Assembly (NCBI GenBank): GCA_018817385.1
Contig: JAHIUA010000043.1
Span: 1 to 64,000 of the forward strand
Origin: Pseudomonadota bacterium
GTDB lineage: Bacteria; Desulfobacterota; Desulfobulbia; Desulfobulbales; Desulfocapsaceae
DNA: 64,000 nt
Reading direction: 5' to 3'
Position numbers and translations under genes: made by a program. Positions 46,181 to 56,139 of this stretch are shown in pieces (the stretch's first letter is position 1; every line of letters starts with the position of its first letter). The notes beneath the pieces were generated by a model. The model was not told the origin of the DNA and made no database searches. It saw only the letters and a program-made list of their open reading frames with translations.

Positions 46181-47074
46181 ATGGAATCAATGAGTGCGGT
46201 GCTGAAAAGTGGTGGAGCTTTATTTTCAGGAGCGGAAGGCGTGATCCAGGCACAGGTTCGGCAAGAGGACAAGACCCCGCGGGAAGACCGACTGACTGTC
46301 GGTCTTCCTTTTGTGGATGATGCTCGTATGACTTGCCGGGGGGTGAGTGTCTTTTACGGTGAGAAACATGCCATTAACAACGTCTCCATTGACGTGGGTC
46401 GTAATCAAGTCCTGGCTATGATCGGTCCTTCCGGTTGTGGAAAGTCCACTTTTTTGCGCTGTCTGAACCGGATGAATGATACCGTGGAGGGCTGCCGGGT
46501 TGTTGGTGATATCCAACTTGATAACTTGAATATTTATGATAGATCTGTGGATGTCGTGCCTCTGCGGGCTCAGGTGGGCATGGTCTTTCAGAAACCCAAC
46601 CCTTTTCCCAAGTCTATCTATGATAATGTGGCCTATGGTCCGAAAATCCACGGCCTGGCCTCTTCCCGGGCAGAACTGGACGAGGTTGTGGAGAGCTCTT
46701 TGAAAAAGGCCGGTCTGTGGAATGAAGTAAGCGACCGCCTCGATCAGCCGGGAACCGGTCTCTCGGGTGGTCAGCAGCAACGGCTCTGTATAGCCCGGGC
46801 CATTGCCGTCCGGCCGGAGGTCATTCTCATGGATGAACCCTGCTCAGCCCTCGATCCCATTGCCACTGCCACGGTGGAAGATCTTATTTCCGAATTGCAG
46901 GAGCATTATACCATCGTTATCGTTACCCATAATATGCAGCAGGCCGCCCGGGTCTCACAGCGGACCGCCTATTTTCACCTGGGAGATCTGATTGAGGTGG
47001 GGAGTACCGATCGTATCTTCACCAACCCGCGTCATAGATTGACAGAGGACTATATCACCGGCCGTTTCGGTTGA
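46181..47074 (+). CDS. pstB: Phosphate ABC transporter ATPase PstB
   Basis: About 297 residues. Walker [10 protein letters not shown] lies at about 82-90, the signature [16 protein letters not shown] and Walker [14 protein letters not shown] follow, and the PstB-specific [10 protein letters not shown] and [23 protein letters not shown] are present. It has about 45 extra residues at the N-terminus compared with E. coli PstB. AAGGA precedes the ATG at 46181. It is the last gene of the pst cluster, followed by a hairpin. Confidence 0.92.
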   Translation: MESMSAVLKSGGALFSGAEGVIQAQVRQEDKTPREDRLTVGLPFVDDARMTCRGVSVFYGEKHAINNVSIDVGRNQVLAMIGPSGCGKSTFLRCLNRMNDTVEGCRVVGDIQLDNLNIYDRSVDVVPLRAQVGMVFQKPNPFPKSIYDNVAYGPKIHGLASSRAELDEVVESSLKKAGLWNEVSDRLDQPGTGLSGGQQQRLCIARAIAVRPEVILMDEPCSALDPIATATVEDLISELQEHYTIVIVTHNMQQAARVSQRTAYFHLGDLIEVGSTDRIFTNPRHRLTEDYITGRFG

Positions 47075-47087
47075 TGGGGTGGGTTGG

Positions 47088-47126
47088 AGAGAGATCAGCA
47101 GAGGGTGCTGCTCTTGGTCTCTCTCT
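47088..47126 (+). terminator. Terminator-like hairpin after pstB
   Basis: GAGAGAGATCAGCAG at 47088 onward pairs imperfectly with CTGCTCTTGGTCTCTCTC ending at 47126. A pyrimidine-rich stretch follows. It lies 14 bases after the pstB stop. Confidence 0.5.
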
Positions 47127-47133
47127 TCTCTTG

Positions 47134-47284
47134 GGAACTCTGCAACAGCACTTCATCGTCGTCCATTGCGGTCTTCTTGAAGCGCACTCGCATGTCTCGA
47201 AATCCTCACTGAACGAATAGAAAGTACTGCTAAACAGCGAGAGAGTGGTTGTTTGCCACTTGTTGGCCATTAGCTGAAGTGTTC
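47134..47284 (+). repeat. 152-bp palindromic repeat, copy B
   Basis: The most diverged copy, from GGAACTCTGCA to CTGAAGTGTTC. It shares CGAAATCCTCACTGAACGAA and TACTGCTAAACAGC with copies A and C and has the same length to within two bases. It is non-coding. Confidence 0.65.
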
Positions 47285-47419
47285 TTTTTCTGGTTGATTT
47301 CTTTTGTAGAGCTGCTCTTGCGATGTTTCCCATTGTCCCTTATATTGAAAGCTGTGATTGGAGGCAGATGTTGGTTTGCTGTCGATACAAGATAACTCAT
47401 ACTTTCGGTGATTCTTCCC

Positions 47420-47911
47420 ATGCAAACGGTATTGAAAAAACAGTTTTCTCTCTTCTCGGTTGTGGCTTTTCTGGTCTTACTCGCCTGGGCTCCCCTTTAC
47501 GCCGGCTCGGAAAAAGAAATGGAGGGGTGGGGGGTTGATGATGCATACAATAAACTTTACAATCCAAGGGAGTTGGACAAGCTCAAGGGCAAGGTCGTTC
47601 GCTTCGAAGAACTGACACCTCTTTCGGGAATGTCTCAGGCAACGGCCCTGATTCTGGATGATGATGGTGAAAAAATTGTGGTTCATCTCTGCCCTCTCTG
47701 GTTTGCGACAGCAAAAGAGACTGGAATCAAACGTGGTGACCAGGTGAAAATAAAGGGAAGCTGGGCAGAAATTGAAGGGAAGGATGTTTTCCTGGCCTCC
47801 AAGGTCAAAAAGGGTGAAAATTATGAATTCAAGGTTCGTCTGACAAAGGATGGCACCCCATTCTGGACGATGACTCCGGAACAGCTGGTCCTTGAGCGTG
47901 GCCGGGATTGA
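47420..47911 (+). CDS. Exported small protein with a predicted OB-like fold, unknown function
   Basis: About 163 residues with a signal peptide (FSLFSVVAFLVLLAWAPLYAG). The mature part has alternating strands typical of a small beta-barrel: GKVVRFEELTPL, ATALILDDDGEKIVVHLCPLWF, GDQVKIKGSWAEIEGKDVFLASKV. The pattern of a potential binding barrel in the periplasm is clear, but no family name is recognised with confidence. The ATG at 47420 gives the cleanest signal peptide. It stands alone between pstB and a large sensor kinase. Confidence 0.65.
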   Translation: MQTVLKKQFSLFSVVAFLVLLAWAPLYAGSEKEMEGWGVDDAYNKLYNPRELDKLKGKVVRFEELTPLSGMSQATALILDDDGEKIVVHLCPLWFATAKETGIKRGDQVKIKGSWAEIEGKDVFLASKVKKGENYEFKVRLTKDGTPFWTMTPEQLVLERGRD

Positions 47912-48057
47912 TGCAATTGGCGGGCTTTACGAAACTGGTCACTAATCCTGATTGATGTTAAGGAAAGGGGGCAAGAGAGTGATTTTTCCTTTAGCCCAGA
48001 GAGACGGAATGCGTTTTTATTTCGCGTCCCGGCCCTGACAACTGGCCTCCTGCATTG

Positions 48058-51039
48058 TCAATCGATTGATTGGCTTATTGTCTTCCTCAGTTCGGGGAGT
48101 TGGTATGGCTTGGCAATGGCTGCACAGAAACCATGATCCTTGAAATTTGCCATGACTTGGTCGTTTGAATAGCCACTGGAAACGATAACCTTTGCTTGTG
48201 CGTTCAGTGTCAGGAACTCTTGCACTGCTTCTTTGCCCCCCATCCCTCCCGGAATGGTCAGATCCATGATTGTCAAGTCAATGGGGAGCTTGCTCTCCAT
48301 TGACTTTTTATAGAGTTCCAGCGCTTCGTTGCCATCTTTGGCAACCACTACCTTGTGCCCCATCCTTCCTAACATTTCCTGAGTAATATTTCGTAGCATC
48401 TCTTCGTCATCCATCACCATAATCCTGAACTTTCGGGTACTCAACTTTGCTTTTTCTACCTTTTTTGTCGGGACGGAATGTTGTGTTGACGCTGGAAGGT
48501 AGATCGTAAAGGTTGTGCCAGCTCCTGGAGAGGACTGCACTGAAATGTGTCCGCCATGTTTGTTGACGATTGAATGGGTAATCGCCAGGCCAAGGCCATT
48601 CCCTTTCTGTTTGGTAGAGAAATAAGGATCAAATATCTTATCCAGCACATTGGCGGGGATACCGATGCCACTGTCCGTTATTTCCATTTTTACAAAGAGA
48701 TCAGTTTGGGGTAATACAATGCTTGTTGAACTTGCAGGGCATACGTTTTCGCATAAGACCTCAACTATCCCGCCATTGGGCATGGCGTTGCTGGCATTGA
48801 GGATGATGTTTTGCACAACTTGACTGATCTGACTCTTGTCAATGTCGACCAGCCAGAGGTCTGGAGAAAATAGATAACGGCAGGCGACTTTGTCCCCCCG
48901 GAGTATGAAATCGGCCGAATCTTTGACAACTTCAGTGAGGGAAGAAATTTCTTTGATTGGTTCACCTCCCTTGGCGAACGTGAGGAGCTGCTGGGTTAAA
49001 TCTCGAGCCCGATTTGATGCCTTCACCGCTTCCTGGAGTAGTTTCTGGGTCTCAGGAGAGAGAGCGGAATCCAGAAGGGAGAGGTCGATATTCCCGAGAA
49101 TTGCTGCCAAAATGTTGTTGAAATCATGCGCTATTCCACCTGCGAGGACGCCGATCGATTCCAGTTTTTTGGCCTTGATCAGTTCCTGTTCCGTGAGCAG
49201 CTCCTTGGTGATGTCTCTGAAAACCAGGACGATACCAGTTATCTTGCCAGTTTGATCTCTGATCGGTGCACCACTGTCAGCAATATTCCTTTCCTGGCCA
49301 TTTTTTGAAATCAGGATTGTGTCCTTCGTCATACCGATAATTTCCCCGGAAGTGAGGATTTCTTGCACTGGATTCTCGCAGGGGTCTTTTGTCACCTTGT
49401 TCTGAAGATTGAATACTTCTGCCAATGGTCGTCCTGCCGCCTCTTCATTGTTCCAGCCTGTAAGGGTTTCAGCAACTTTGTTGATGAGGACAACTCGCCC
49501 CTCGGTATCAGTGGTAATGACGCCGTCTCCGATGCTTCTCAGGGTCACAGCCAGACGTTCGGTTTCTTCAGCCAGCCTGGTTTCGGTCAGTTTTGCTTGC
49601 GAAATATCTGTAGCCACTTCAAGGCGGACTATCCGATCGTCAATCCATTTGATTGCCCGGTCGTGAATGTGAAACCACTGTCCGGTGACAATATGTTGAA
49701 AATCCCAGGTGTATGCTTTTCCAGGTTTGCCTTTCTCATCCAGGAGATATTTGTTGGTACAGAAGCTGCATGGGCCGCTTTGAGATTTCTGGATGCTCTG
49801 CCAACAGATTTGGCCGGTAATGTCACCATGCTTTTTTTTCGAGTACTCATTGATGAACAGGATCTCGTAGGTGTCCATATCGGCAACATAAACAATGGTA
49901 TCCAGGCTGTTCATCAAAAGTCGGAAGCGGGCCTCATTCTCCTGCAGCGTCTTCTGACCCATTGTCAAGGCATCTGTCATATCAAGAAAAGCCCTGGTCA
50001 GGGTCGTGAATTCGTCAGGCGTATCCACCGATTGTCTGCCAGTTGGGAGGTTTCCCCGGCTCATATTTCGGGTCATATCGATAAGACGATGAATTGGAGC
50101 AATGAATGTGTTTTTGCCAATCAGCCAGGATATGAAAAGTGACATTGTGGTGGCCAGTAACATGAGGACCAAATTCCTGCTCAGGGCAGCGTTGGCGGGG
50201 GCAAGGATATGGTCTTCGGGAATACCTGCCCAGACAAATATATAAGGAGTATCTTTCTCAGTGAGATGAACCTGTTGGAAGGCGACTATCCTCTTGGTGC
50301 CGTCTGAGCCCTTTCCGATGAAGATTCCCTCTCCTTGTGCTTGGCTTGCTGTTTGCCAGGCTTTGGCTTTGATTGGCTTTCCTACCGGGTTGAACAGCGT
50401 ATTGAAAGGATAATAAAAAAGTCGGGTTCCCTGGTGGTCTGTGACGGCCACAAAGGATTTTTCTGGCAGGGTTGAGAAGTCATATAAGTTGGCGAAATGT
50501 TCCGGGGTGATAGCCATGGTTAAAATGGCTTTGAGGGTCTGATTTTTGTCGAGGACTGGATAAGCAAAGACAAATGCAGGAAGCGCCGCTCCCGCTCTGG
50601 TGATTATATATTCACCGGCGGCAAATTCTTTTTGCTGCAAGGCCGCGCGAACATGTTTACGATCTGCGAGATTTGTTTTGGAAAAGGGTTTTCCCGAAGC
50701 CAACACGTCTCCGTTGAGATTTGTTAAGGTGATGTTGTAGTATTCGGAGTTTTTCTCCAGCACGGCCCTGAAAATTTCAGTGCTGGCCAGAATGTTCATG
50801 GACTGAATGGGAGGGAGCAGAGACAGAGTGGAGAGAATTTGTCTCGTGGCGCGGGTAATATTTTGCTGGGCTTCGGCCATGGTGTGGGTTAACAGCAACA
50901 CATCATGCTTGGCATTTTCGATGGAGTGGCGTCGCTGCTCCATACCGGTATAAAGAAAAATGCTCAGGGCCGGTAAAACCGCGAGCATGACCAGCAAGGT
51001 AAGGTTCTTGCCTATTGAACCCAAGTTTACAAATTTCAT
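48058..51039 (-). CDS. Hybrid sensor histidine kinase (Cache-HAMP-PAS-PAS-HK-receiver)
   Basis: A 993-residue membrane sensor. The first helix is at about 15-31. A periplasmic double-Cache domain (YYNITLTNLNGDVLASGK, FVAVTDHQGTRLFYYP) reaches to about 290. A second helix, HAMP and two PAS domains follow, the first with a cysteine pair in SGPCSFCTNKYLL. The kinase core has H638 in LAGGIAHDFNNILAAI, with DSGIGIPANVLDKIFDPYFSTK and GNGLGLAITHSI. A receiver with D926 in LTIMDLTIPGGMGG ends the protein. There is no response-regulator gene beside it, so phosphotransfer goes to a distant partner. The ligand is unknown. Confidence 0.9.
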   Translation of the reverse strand: MKFVNLGSIGKNLTLLVMLAVLPALSIFLYTGMEQRRHSIENAKHDVLLLTHTMAEAQQNITRATRQILSTLSLLPPIQSMNILASTEIFRAVLEKNSEYYNITLTNLNGDVLASGKPFSKTNLADRKHVRAALQQKEFAAGEYIITRAGAALPAFVFAYPVLDKNQTLKAILTMAITPEHFANLYDFSTLPEKSFVAVTDHQGTRLFYYPFNTLFNPVGKPIKAKAWQTASQAQGEGIFIGKGSDGTKRIVAFQQVHLTEKDTPYIFVWAGIPEDHILAPANAALSRNLVLMLLATTMSLFISWLIGKNTFIAPIHRLIDMTRNMSRGNLPTGRQSVDTPDEFTTLTRAFLDMTDALTMGQKTLQENEARFRLLMNSLDTIVYVADMDTYEILFINEYSKKKHGDITGQICWQSIQKSQSGPCSFCTNKYLLDEKGKPGKAYTWDFQHIVTGQWFHIHDRAIKWIDDRIVRLEVATDISQAKLTETRLAEETERLAVTLRSIGDGVITTDTEGRVVLINKVAETLTGWNNEEAAGRPLAEVFNLQNKVTKDPCENPVQEILTSGEIIGMTKDTILISKNGQERNIADSGAPIRDQTGKITGIVLVFRDITKELLTEQELIKAKKLESIGVLAGGIAHDFNNILAAILGNIDLSLLDSALSPETQKLLQEAVKASNRARDLTQQLLTFAKGGEPIKEISSLTEVVKDSADFILRGDKVACRYLFSPDLWLVDIDKSQISQVVQNIILNASNAMPNGGIVEVLCENVCPASSTSIVLPQTDLFVKMEITDSGIGIPANVLDKIFDPYFSTKQKGNGLGLAITHSIVNKHGGHISVQSSPGAGTTFTIYLPASTQHSVPTKKVEKAKLSTRKFRIMVMDDEEMLRNITQEMLGRMGHKVVVAKDGNEALELYKKSMESKLPIDLTIMDLTIPGGMGGKEAVQEFLTLNAQAKVIVSSGYSNDQVMANFKDHGFCAAIAKPYQLPELRKTISQSID

Positions 51040-51191
51040 AATCTAACCTTCAGGCAGTGGCCTGCTAGTGAAACATATCGCCCAGGTGTTGCTCGCAGTA
51101 GTGTATCTCGTACACCATTGTTTGTGAAGAGAAGAGCTTGATGCTGTTTTGGGAGACGGAGGAGCAGGGTGCGGCGATACAAACTTTTTTT

Positions 51192-51584
51192 TCACCTTGC
51201 AGACTTGATTGTGATGGCCGTAACGATGCCCCACACCCAGTTGAAAAATAAGACGAAAAGCGGAGTGTAGAGTCCCAGGTCAAGTCCGGCTATTCCTTTG
51301 TGTGCTATGAGAGGAAAAACAACAAAAAATTGGACAGCGGTGGGAAACAGACTCAGGACTGTGCCCTTCACGAGCAACTTTGTCTGTAGCAGTGGAAGGA
51401 TGAAAAGGAGCCCCCAGATCCCGCCCCAGACAATGCGAGGATACAGATAGCTGGATGTTAAAGAAGGGGCAATCGCGACACCAAATGATGCTGTAATGCC
51501 GAAGTCTCCCAGTAACCAAACTACAATGCTGTTTGCGAGAGCACCCACGCAACCCGCAGCAAAGAAAACTAATAATTTTTTCAT
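51192..51584 (-). CDS. Small membrane protein with four predicted helices, unknown function
   Basis: A 130-residue integral membrane protein with hydrophobic segments around 4-22, 28-45, 52-70 and 78-125. Recognisable pieces are GCVGALANSIVVWLLGDFG and RIVWGGIWGLLFILPLL. Homologues occur as conserved hypothetical proteins; no function is assigned. About 150 bases separate it from the sensor kinase gene on the same strand, so co-transcription is possible but not certain. Confidence 0.6.
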   Translation of the reverse strand: MKKLLVFFAAGCVGALANSIVVWLLGDFGITASFGVAIAPSLTSSYLYPRIVWGGIWGLLFILPLLQTKLLVKGTVLSLFPTAVQFFVVFPLIAHKGIAGLDLGLYTPLFVLFFNWVWGIVTAITIKSAR

Positions 51585-52006
51585 ATTGGACCGTTACTGA
51601 ATTGAATATGCCTGACAGTTTGCCGGCACCCAACTGAACTCTTCCCCCAGCTTGTCCGTTCAGGAGGAGAATGGCTGAGCTGAAAAGAATGACCCCTGGT
51701 CAGAGTCGTCATTGTGGCGCTGTTGTTTAATAGCCTTGTTGATCTCTATTCTGATAGCTAACCATATTTGAGATGTTTTTTATATAGGTAGAACTACCCA
51801 TATTCTAAAATAAGTATCTGCTGCTGGCTCTGGTGGAGGAGCTGGTGGGAGCGCCCTTACCCATGAAAAACCATGGGAGAAAAGGCATGGCCCTGGAATC
51901 TGGCGTTGAACATCCATTTGGAATGCTCTGGCTTAAGTGGCTTGTATCTTGCATGAAAACAAGTTCAATCCCAAAAAAGTCAAATTTTTAACTACAGGAA
52001 TGAACT
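51585..52006. other. Intergenic region with no recognised gene
   Basis: About 420 bases between divergent genes. No domain-bearing frame, repeat copy or clear promoter was identified; the stretch 51720-51815 is AT-rich and could hold promoters for either side. Confidence 0.45.
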
Positions 52007-52684
52007 ATGGAAAAAAAATATCTTGTTTTGGCGGGGTGTCTGTTTCTGCTCAATTCCACCCAGGCAGTCGCTACTGAGGAGAATTTTGCCCTTGGCCTCA
52101 AGGGAGGAACTCTTGGTGGCGGTGTGGAAGCAACAAAGGTGTTGAGCGATGATCTGGTCTTACGGACTGGAGTCAATTACTTGACGTTCTCCATCGATTC
52201 GACGATTGGTGATATAGATTATGAGATGGAGGCGACCTATAAAAATGGTAATCTGTTAGTCGATTGGCATCCGTTCAGTGGCGCCTTCAGGATATCGGGG
52301 GGCGTGTTTCTCAATGGTAATGAGGTGGATGTGGACGGTATCGTCTCAAAAGAGAGGGTCCTGGGGCCAATAGCCCAGTATTTGCCCCTCAATGATATGG
52401 TACATGTGAAAGGGAATGTTGATTTTAATTCCCTTGCCCCCTATGCAGGTATTGGTTGGAGGAGTAACCACGGCGAATCTGGTTGGGGGCTGGCCTGTGA
52501 ATTCGGAGTATTGTTTCAGGGCTCTGCCCAAGTCTCTGATCTTTATCTCCAGGCGCCTATAGATGTGAATAATACAACAAATGTTCAGGATTTTTTGAGT
52601 GAGCAGAAAAAAGAAATTGAGGATGAACTGGATGACTACCAATATTATCCAGTGGCCTCAATTATGCTCATGTATAACTTCTGA
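52007..52684 (+). CDS. Predicted outer-membrane beta-barrel protein
   Basis: A 225-residue exported protein. A signal peptide (YLVLAGCLFLLNSTQAVAT) is followed by amphipathic strands with alternating residues (FALGLKGGTLGGGVEATKVL, LVLRTGVNYLTFSI, GAFRISGGVFLNGNEV, LAPYAGIGWRSNH) and a terminal ASIMLMYNF ending in phenylalanine, the BamA recognition signal. It resembles small ompA-like or OmpW-like barrels of about eight strands. The acidic stretch EQKKEIEDELDDYQ is probably a loop. Function unknown. Confidence 0.75.
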   Translation: MEKKYLVLAGCLFLLNSTQAVATEENFALGLKGGTLGGGVEATKVLSDDLVLRTGVNYLTFSIDSTIGDIDYEMEATYKNGNLLVDWHPFSGAFRISGGVFLNGNEVDVDGIVSKERVLGPIAQYLPLNDMVHVKGNVDFNSLAPYAGIGWRSNHGESGWGLACEFGVLFQGSAQVSDLYLQAPIDVNNTTNVQDFLSEQKKEIEDELDDYQYYPVASIMLMYNF

Positions 52685-52796
52685 TGGTGCTGGAGTCCGT
52701 GCCCCTGGCAAAGAAAGGGCCACTGTCTATACCCTCCTAACGCCGTAATGAAGAGAAGAGGGGGTTGGAATGTGTCTCGGGGCCCGGATTTCTACG

Positions 52797-53447
52797 TTAT
52801 TGGTGGTCACGGGCTCCGCTGACCGCATCTTGGGCCAGTTGCCTGATTCCCTGCCAATTTTCCTTACTGATGAGATCGTTGGGGACGATCCAGGAACCGC
52901 CGACAGAGAGAACATTGGCGAGTTGTAGGTACTCTCGGTAATTTTTGGCAGATATGCCTCCGGTAGGACAGAAACGGATTTGCGGGAAGGGGCCGCCGAT
53001 GGACTGGAGCATCTTGATCCCCCCTGCCGCTTCTGCCGGAAAAAACTTAAAGGTGTTGTAGCCTTCTTCTATGCCCAGCATCAGCTCGGAAACCGTTGAA
53101 ATTCCAGGGATCAGGGGAATGGTTCCCTTGTTTGCTGCCGAGAGGAGGGCGGGAGTCAACCCTGGACTGATGGCAAAAGATGCTCCGGCATCGGTTACTG
53201 CGGCCAGATCGTGAGCGTTGAGAACGGTTCCGGCGCCGGTGATGGCCTCCGGTACTTCCTTGCTGATGGCGCTGATGGCCTCAATTGCCCCCTCTGTGCG
53301 AAGGACGATCTCCAGGACTCGTATCCCCCCTGCAACCAGAGCCCTGGCCAGAGGCACGGCATGCTCGATCCTTTTGATTACCATCACTGGAATCACTGGC
53401 CCGTTCTCCAGGATTTCTCTGCCACTTTTTTGCCACTTCTCTGACAT
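52797..53447 (-). CDS. eda: KDPG aldolase
   Basis: A 216-residue class I aldolase that splits 2-keto-3-deoxy-6-phosphogluconate into pyruvate and glyceraldehyde 3-phosphate. The Schiff-base lysine is in [18 protein letters not shown], the catalytic glutamate in [19 protein letters not shown], and [19 protein letters not shown] and [17 protein letters not shown] are conserved. It is the last gene of the seven-gene operon, 20 bases after edd. Confidence 0.95.
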   Translation of the reverse strand: MSEKWQKSGREILENGPVIPVMVIKRIEHAVPLARALVAGGIRVLEIVLRTEGAIEAISAISKEVPEAITGAGTVLNAHDLAAVTDAGASFAISPGLTPALLSAANKGTIPLIPGISTVSELMLGIEEGYNTFKFFPAEAAGGIKMLQSIGGPFPQIRFCPTGGISAKNYREYLQLANVLSVGGSWIVPNDLISKENWQGIRQLAQDAVSGARDHQ

Positions 53448-53467
53448 CTGCTCTCCTTGCGGTATCT

Positions 53468-55321
53468 TTATGATACGGGTTGCGGTGAAATGTTTTCTTG
53501 TTCTGAGGCGAAGATGGAGCTGGCCCCTTCCTCGGCACCAGGGAGGTTGCGGCGGAGGGAGGCAAAGATCTGTCTGCCTGTTCCCTGGCGTAAGGCGCTC
53601 AGGTGCTCAGCTTTGGCATACTCCCGGGCCTCCAGTTCGGCGTCGTCCACATGGAGGTGGAGCTCGCCGCTTTTGGCGTCCAGGCTGATGAGATCTCCCT
53701 CCCGGACCTTGGCAATCATCCCGCCGTTCAAGCCTTCCGGAGTCAGGTGGATAGCAAAGGGAACCTTGCCCGAGGCACCGGAGAGGCGGCCGTCCGTGAC
53801 CAGACCCACGGTATAGCCGCGATCCATGATGATGCTGAGATAGGTGATCAGCTTATGGAGTTCGGGCATGCCGTTGGCCCTGGGGCCTTGGAAACGGACC
53901 ACCGCCACCAGGTCATGATCCATTTCTCCGGCCTTGAAGGCCTCTCCCATCTCTTCCTGGGTATGGAAAATCATGGCCGGGGCAGTGAGTCTGGTTTCTC
54001 TTCCCTGGGCCAGGGACGACACCTTGATAATGGCACGGCCCAGATTGCCGGACAGGACTTTGAGCCCCCCGCTTGCGGCAAATGGGGTCTTGACTGTGGT
54101 GATGATCTCAGTATTCTGGCTGCCTGCAGGCTTGTTTCCCCATACCAGCTTTTCAGCTCGGATTTCCGGGGTGGCGGTGTAGCGTTCGAGGCCTCTGCCG
54201 GCCACGGTCTGCACATCTTCGTGCAGGAAACCGTTTTCCAGGAGCTCTTTGATCAGTACTGCCATACCGCCGGCTTCCTGGAAGGAGTTGATGTCCCCTG
54301 AACCATTGGGATAGATGCGAACCAGGAGAGGGGTTACATCGGAGAGGTCGGTGAAGTCATCCCAGTTGATCACGATTCCAGCGGCCCGGGCGATGGCAAC
54401 CAGGTGAATGGTTTCATTGGTGGACCCCCCGGAAGCCATGAGACCGATAATGGCATTGACCACAGATTTTTCACTGATCACATGGCCGATGGGGAGGTAC
54501 TCATTGGTCTGGGCCGTAATGGCGGTGACTCTGGCGGCAGCCGCCCGGGTCAGCTGTTCACGGATGGCAGTTCCGCTATTGACAAATGAGGCACCGGGCA
54601 GATGCATGCCCAGCATCTCTGCCATCAGTTGATTGGAGTTGGCGGTTCCGTAAAAGGTGCAGGTGCCTGGACTGTGATAGGCTCGACACTCGAAATCGAG
54701 CATTTCGGCGTGGTTGATTTCGCCTAAGGCATATCGTTCCCTGGCCCTGGCCTTTTCCTTATTGGCAAGTCCGGATTTCATGGGGCCGCCTGGTACCAGG
54801 AGCATGGGCAGATGACCGAACTGGAGCCCGCCCATGAGGAGACCGGGAAGGATCTTGTCGCAGATACCGAGGAGCAATGCCCCGTCAAAGACGTTGTGGG
54901 AGAGGCCGATAACAGTGGACATGGCGATTACATCACGGCTGACCAGGCTGAGATCCATGCCCGGTTCTCCCTGGGTTACCCCGTCGCACATGGCTGGCAC
55001 GCCAGCAGCAAACTGGCAGCTGCCACCCGCCTTGGCCACAGCATCTTTGAGTACTGGCGGGTAGTCCCCATAGGGCTGGTGGGCGGAGAGGAGGTCGTTG
55101 TAGCCGGAGATGATGGCGATATTGGGCCGGTCCTGCTCGAGGAGTCCGTTTTTTTCGGCCCGGGACGCGCCGGCCAGGTCATGAGCCAGGTTGGAGCAGG
55201 GGAGACGATGTCGGAAGGGCCGTGATGCTCGCGTCTCTGCAATCTGCTGCAGATAGGCGAGCCGCATCTCCCTGCTGCGGGCGATGATACGTTCGGTAAC
55301 TTTTTTGACTACACTGTGCAT
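53468..55321 (-). CDS. edd: 6-phosphogluconate dehydratase
   Basis: A 617-residue IlvD/Edd-type iron-sulfur dehydratase, the first committed Entner-Doudoroff enzyme. Cluster cysteines are in [31 protein letters not shown] and [30 protein letters not shown] and [18 protein letters not shown] complete the family pattern. The ATG at 55321 has AAGGAG six bases upstream and is preferred over 55339. It lies between pgl and eda. Confidence 0.95.
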   Translation of the reverse strand: MHSVVKKVTERIIARSREMRLAYLQQIAETRASRPFRHRLPCSNLAHDLAGASRAEKNGLLEQDRPNIAIISGYNDLLSAHQPYGDYPPVLKDAVAKAGGSCQFAAGVPAMCDGVTQGEPGMDLSLVSRDVIAMSTVIGLSHNVFDGALLLGICDKILPGLLMGGLQFGHLPMLLVPGGPMKSGLANKEKARARERYALGEINHAEMLDFECRAYHSPGTCTFYGTANSNQLMAEMLGMHLPGASFVNSGTAIREQLTRAAAARVTAITAQTNEYLPIGHVISEKSVVNAIIGLMASGGSTNETIHLVAIARAAGIVINWDDFTDLSDVTPLLVRIYPNGSGDINSFQEAGGMAVLIKELLENGFLHEDVQTVAGRGLERYTATPEIRAEKLVWGNKPAGSQNTEIITTVKTPFAASGGLKVLSGNLGRAIIKVSSLAQGRETRLTAPAMIFHTQEEMGEAFKAGEMDHDLVAVVRFQGPRANGMPELHKLITYLSIIMDRGYTVGLVTDGRLSGASGKVPFAIHLTPEGLNGGMIAKVREGDLISLDAKSGELHLHVDDAELEAREYAKAEHLSALRQGTGRQIFASLRRNLPGAEEGASSIFASEQENISPQPVS

Positions 55322-55385
55322 TACATCTCTCCTTTTCATAACAGGTTCCCAGGGAAGGGGGACCTTGGTGAACCGTTACCGGCAA

Positions 55386-56102
55386 TCAGGGTGCCCAGTA
55401 GACAGCGACTGGGACCTGGCTTTGGTTCAGGATATATCTGATCGGCATCTCTTCTGCCGGCGCATCTTGGCAGGCCTTGAAATAGATATCCCGTTTTGTT
55501 GCACCGCCGATATGAAGGATGATCTGGCGAGAGTTGAGGATGGCTGGCAGGGTCAGGCTCATTCGTTCATGGGGGGCCTCGGGAGGAGAAATGGCCAGGC
55601 AGAGTTTTTCGCTGTCCAGGGCAACAGCCTCTAACAGACGATCCGCTCCGGGAAAGAGCGAGGCCGTGTGGCCATCATTGCCCATGCCCAGAATCAAGGC
55701 ATCAAAAGGCAGCGGCAGACGGGAGAGGGCGGCCGCACAGGAGTCTTCACCATCCCTGGCTGTGGCAGCACTTGTCTTCATGCCAACAAAGCGAGCCTCT
55801 GCTGCCCGCCTCTGCAACAGATGTTTGCGGACCATTTTTTCGTTGGAATCCTCTGCCTCCGAGTCCACCCAGCGTTCGTCGACAAGGGTAATAAAGACCT
55901 TAGCCCAATCGAGCCCCACTCCTGAAAGAGCGGCAAACAGTGGCAGGGGCGTAGTCCCCCCGGAAACTGCCAGACTGGCCTGGCCCCTGGCCGCAATACC
56001 CTCTTCCAGCAGTTCACCAATCCGTCCGGCCAATTCTTGCACCAGGCTGCCCGTGTCATTAAATTGCAAAAACTGAAGACCTTTCACCGGACTCTCCCTC
56101 AT
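55386..56102 (-). CDS. pgl: 6-phosphogluconolactonase
   Basis: About 238 residues. The phosphate loop LAVSGGTTPLPLF, the metal and substrate residues in FITLVDERWVDSEAEDSNEKMVRKHLL, and LGMGNDGHTASLFPG are diagnostic of the SOL/DevB type lactonase. It hydrolyses 6-phosphogluconolactone made by Zwf. The start at 56102 (MRESPVKG) lies 37 bases after zwf and has no good ribosome site, so translation may depend on coupling. An open frame extends upstream into zwf but has no function there. Confidence 0.9.
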   Translation of the reverse strand: MRESPVKGLQFLQFNDTGSLVQELAGRIGELLEEGIAARGQASLAVSGGTTPLPLFAALSGVGLDWAKVFITLVDERWVDSEAEDSNEKMVRKHLLQRRAAEARFVGMKTSAATARDGEDSCAAALSRLPLPFDALILGMGNDGHTASLFPGADRLLEAVALDSEKLCLAISPPEAPHERMSLTLPAILNSRQIILHIGGATKRDIYFKACQDAPAEEMPIRYILNQSQVPVAVYWAP

Positions 56103-56139
56103 ACAAAAACTTGAAATCTGACCATGGGCGATGTCTCCC

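Larger units (their letters stand above)
47075..47419. other. Intergenic region with a hairpin and a 152-bp repeat
   Basis: Holds the terminator-like hairpin at 47088-47126 and the repeat copy at 47134-47284. The last 135 bases should contain the promoter of the next gene. Confidence 0.5.
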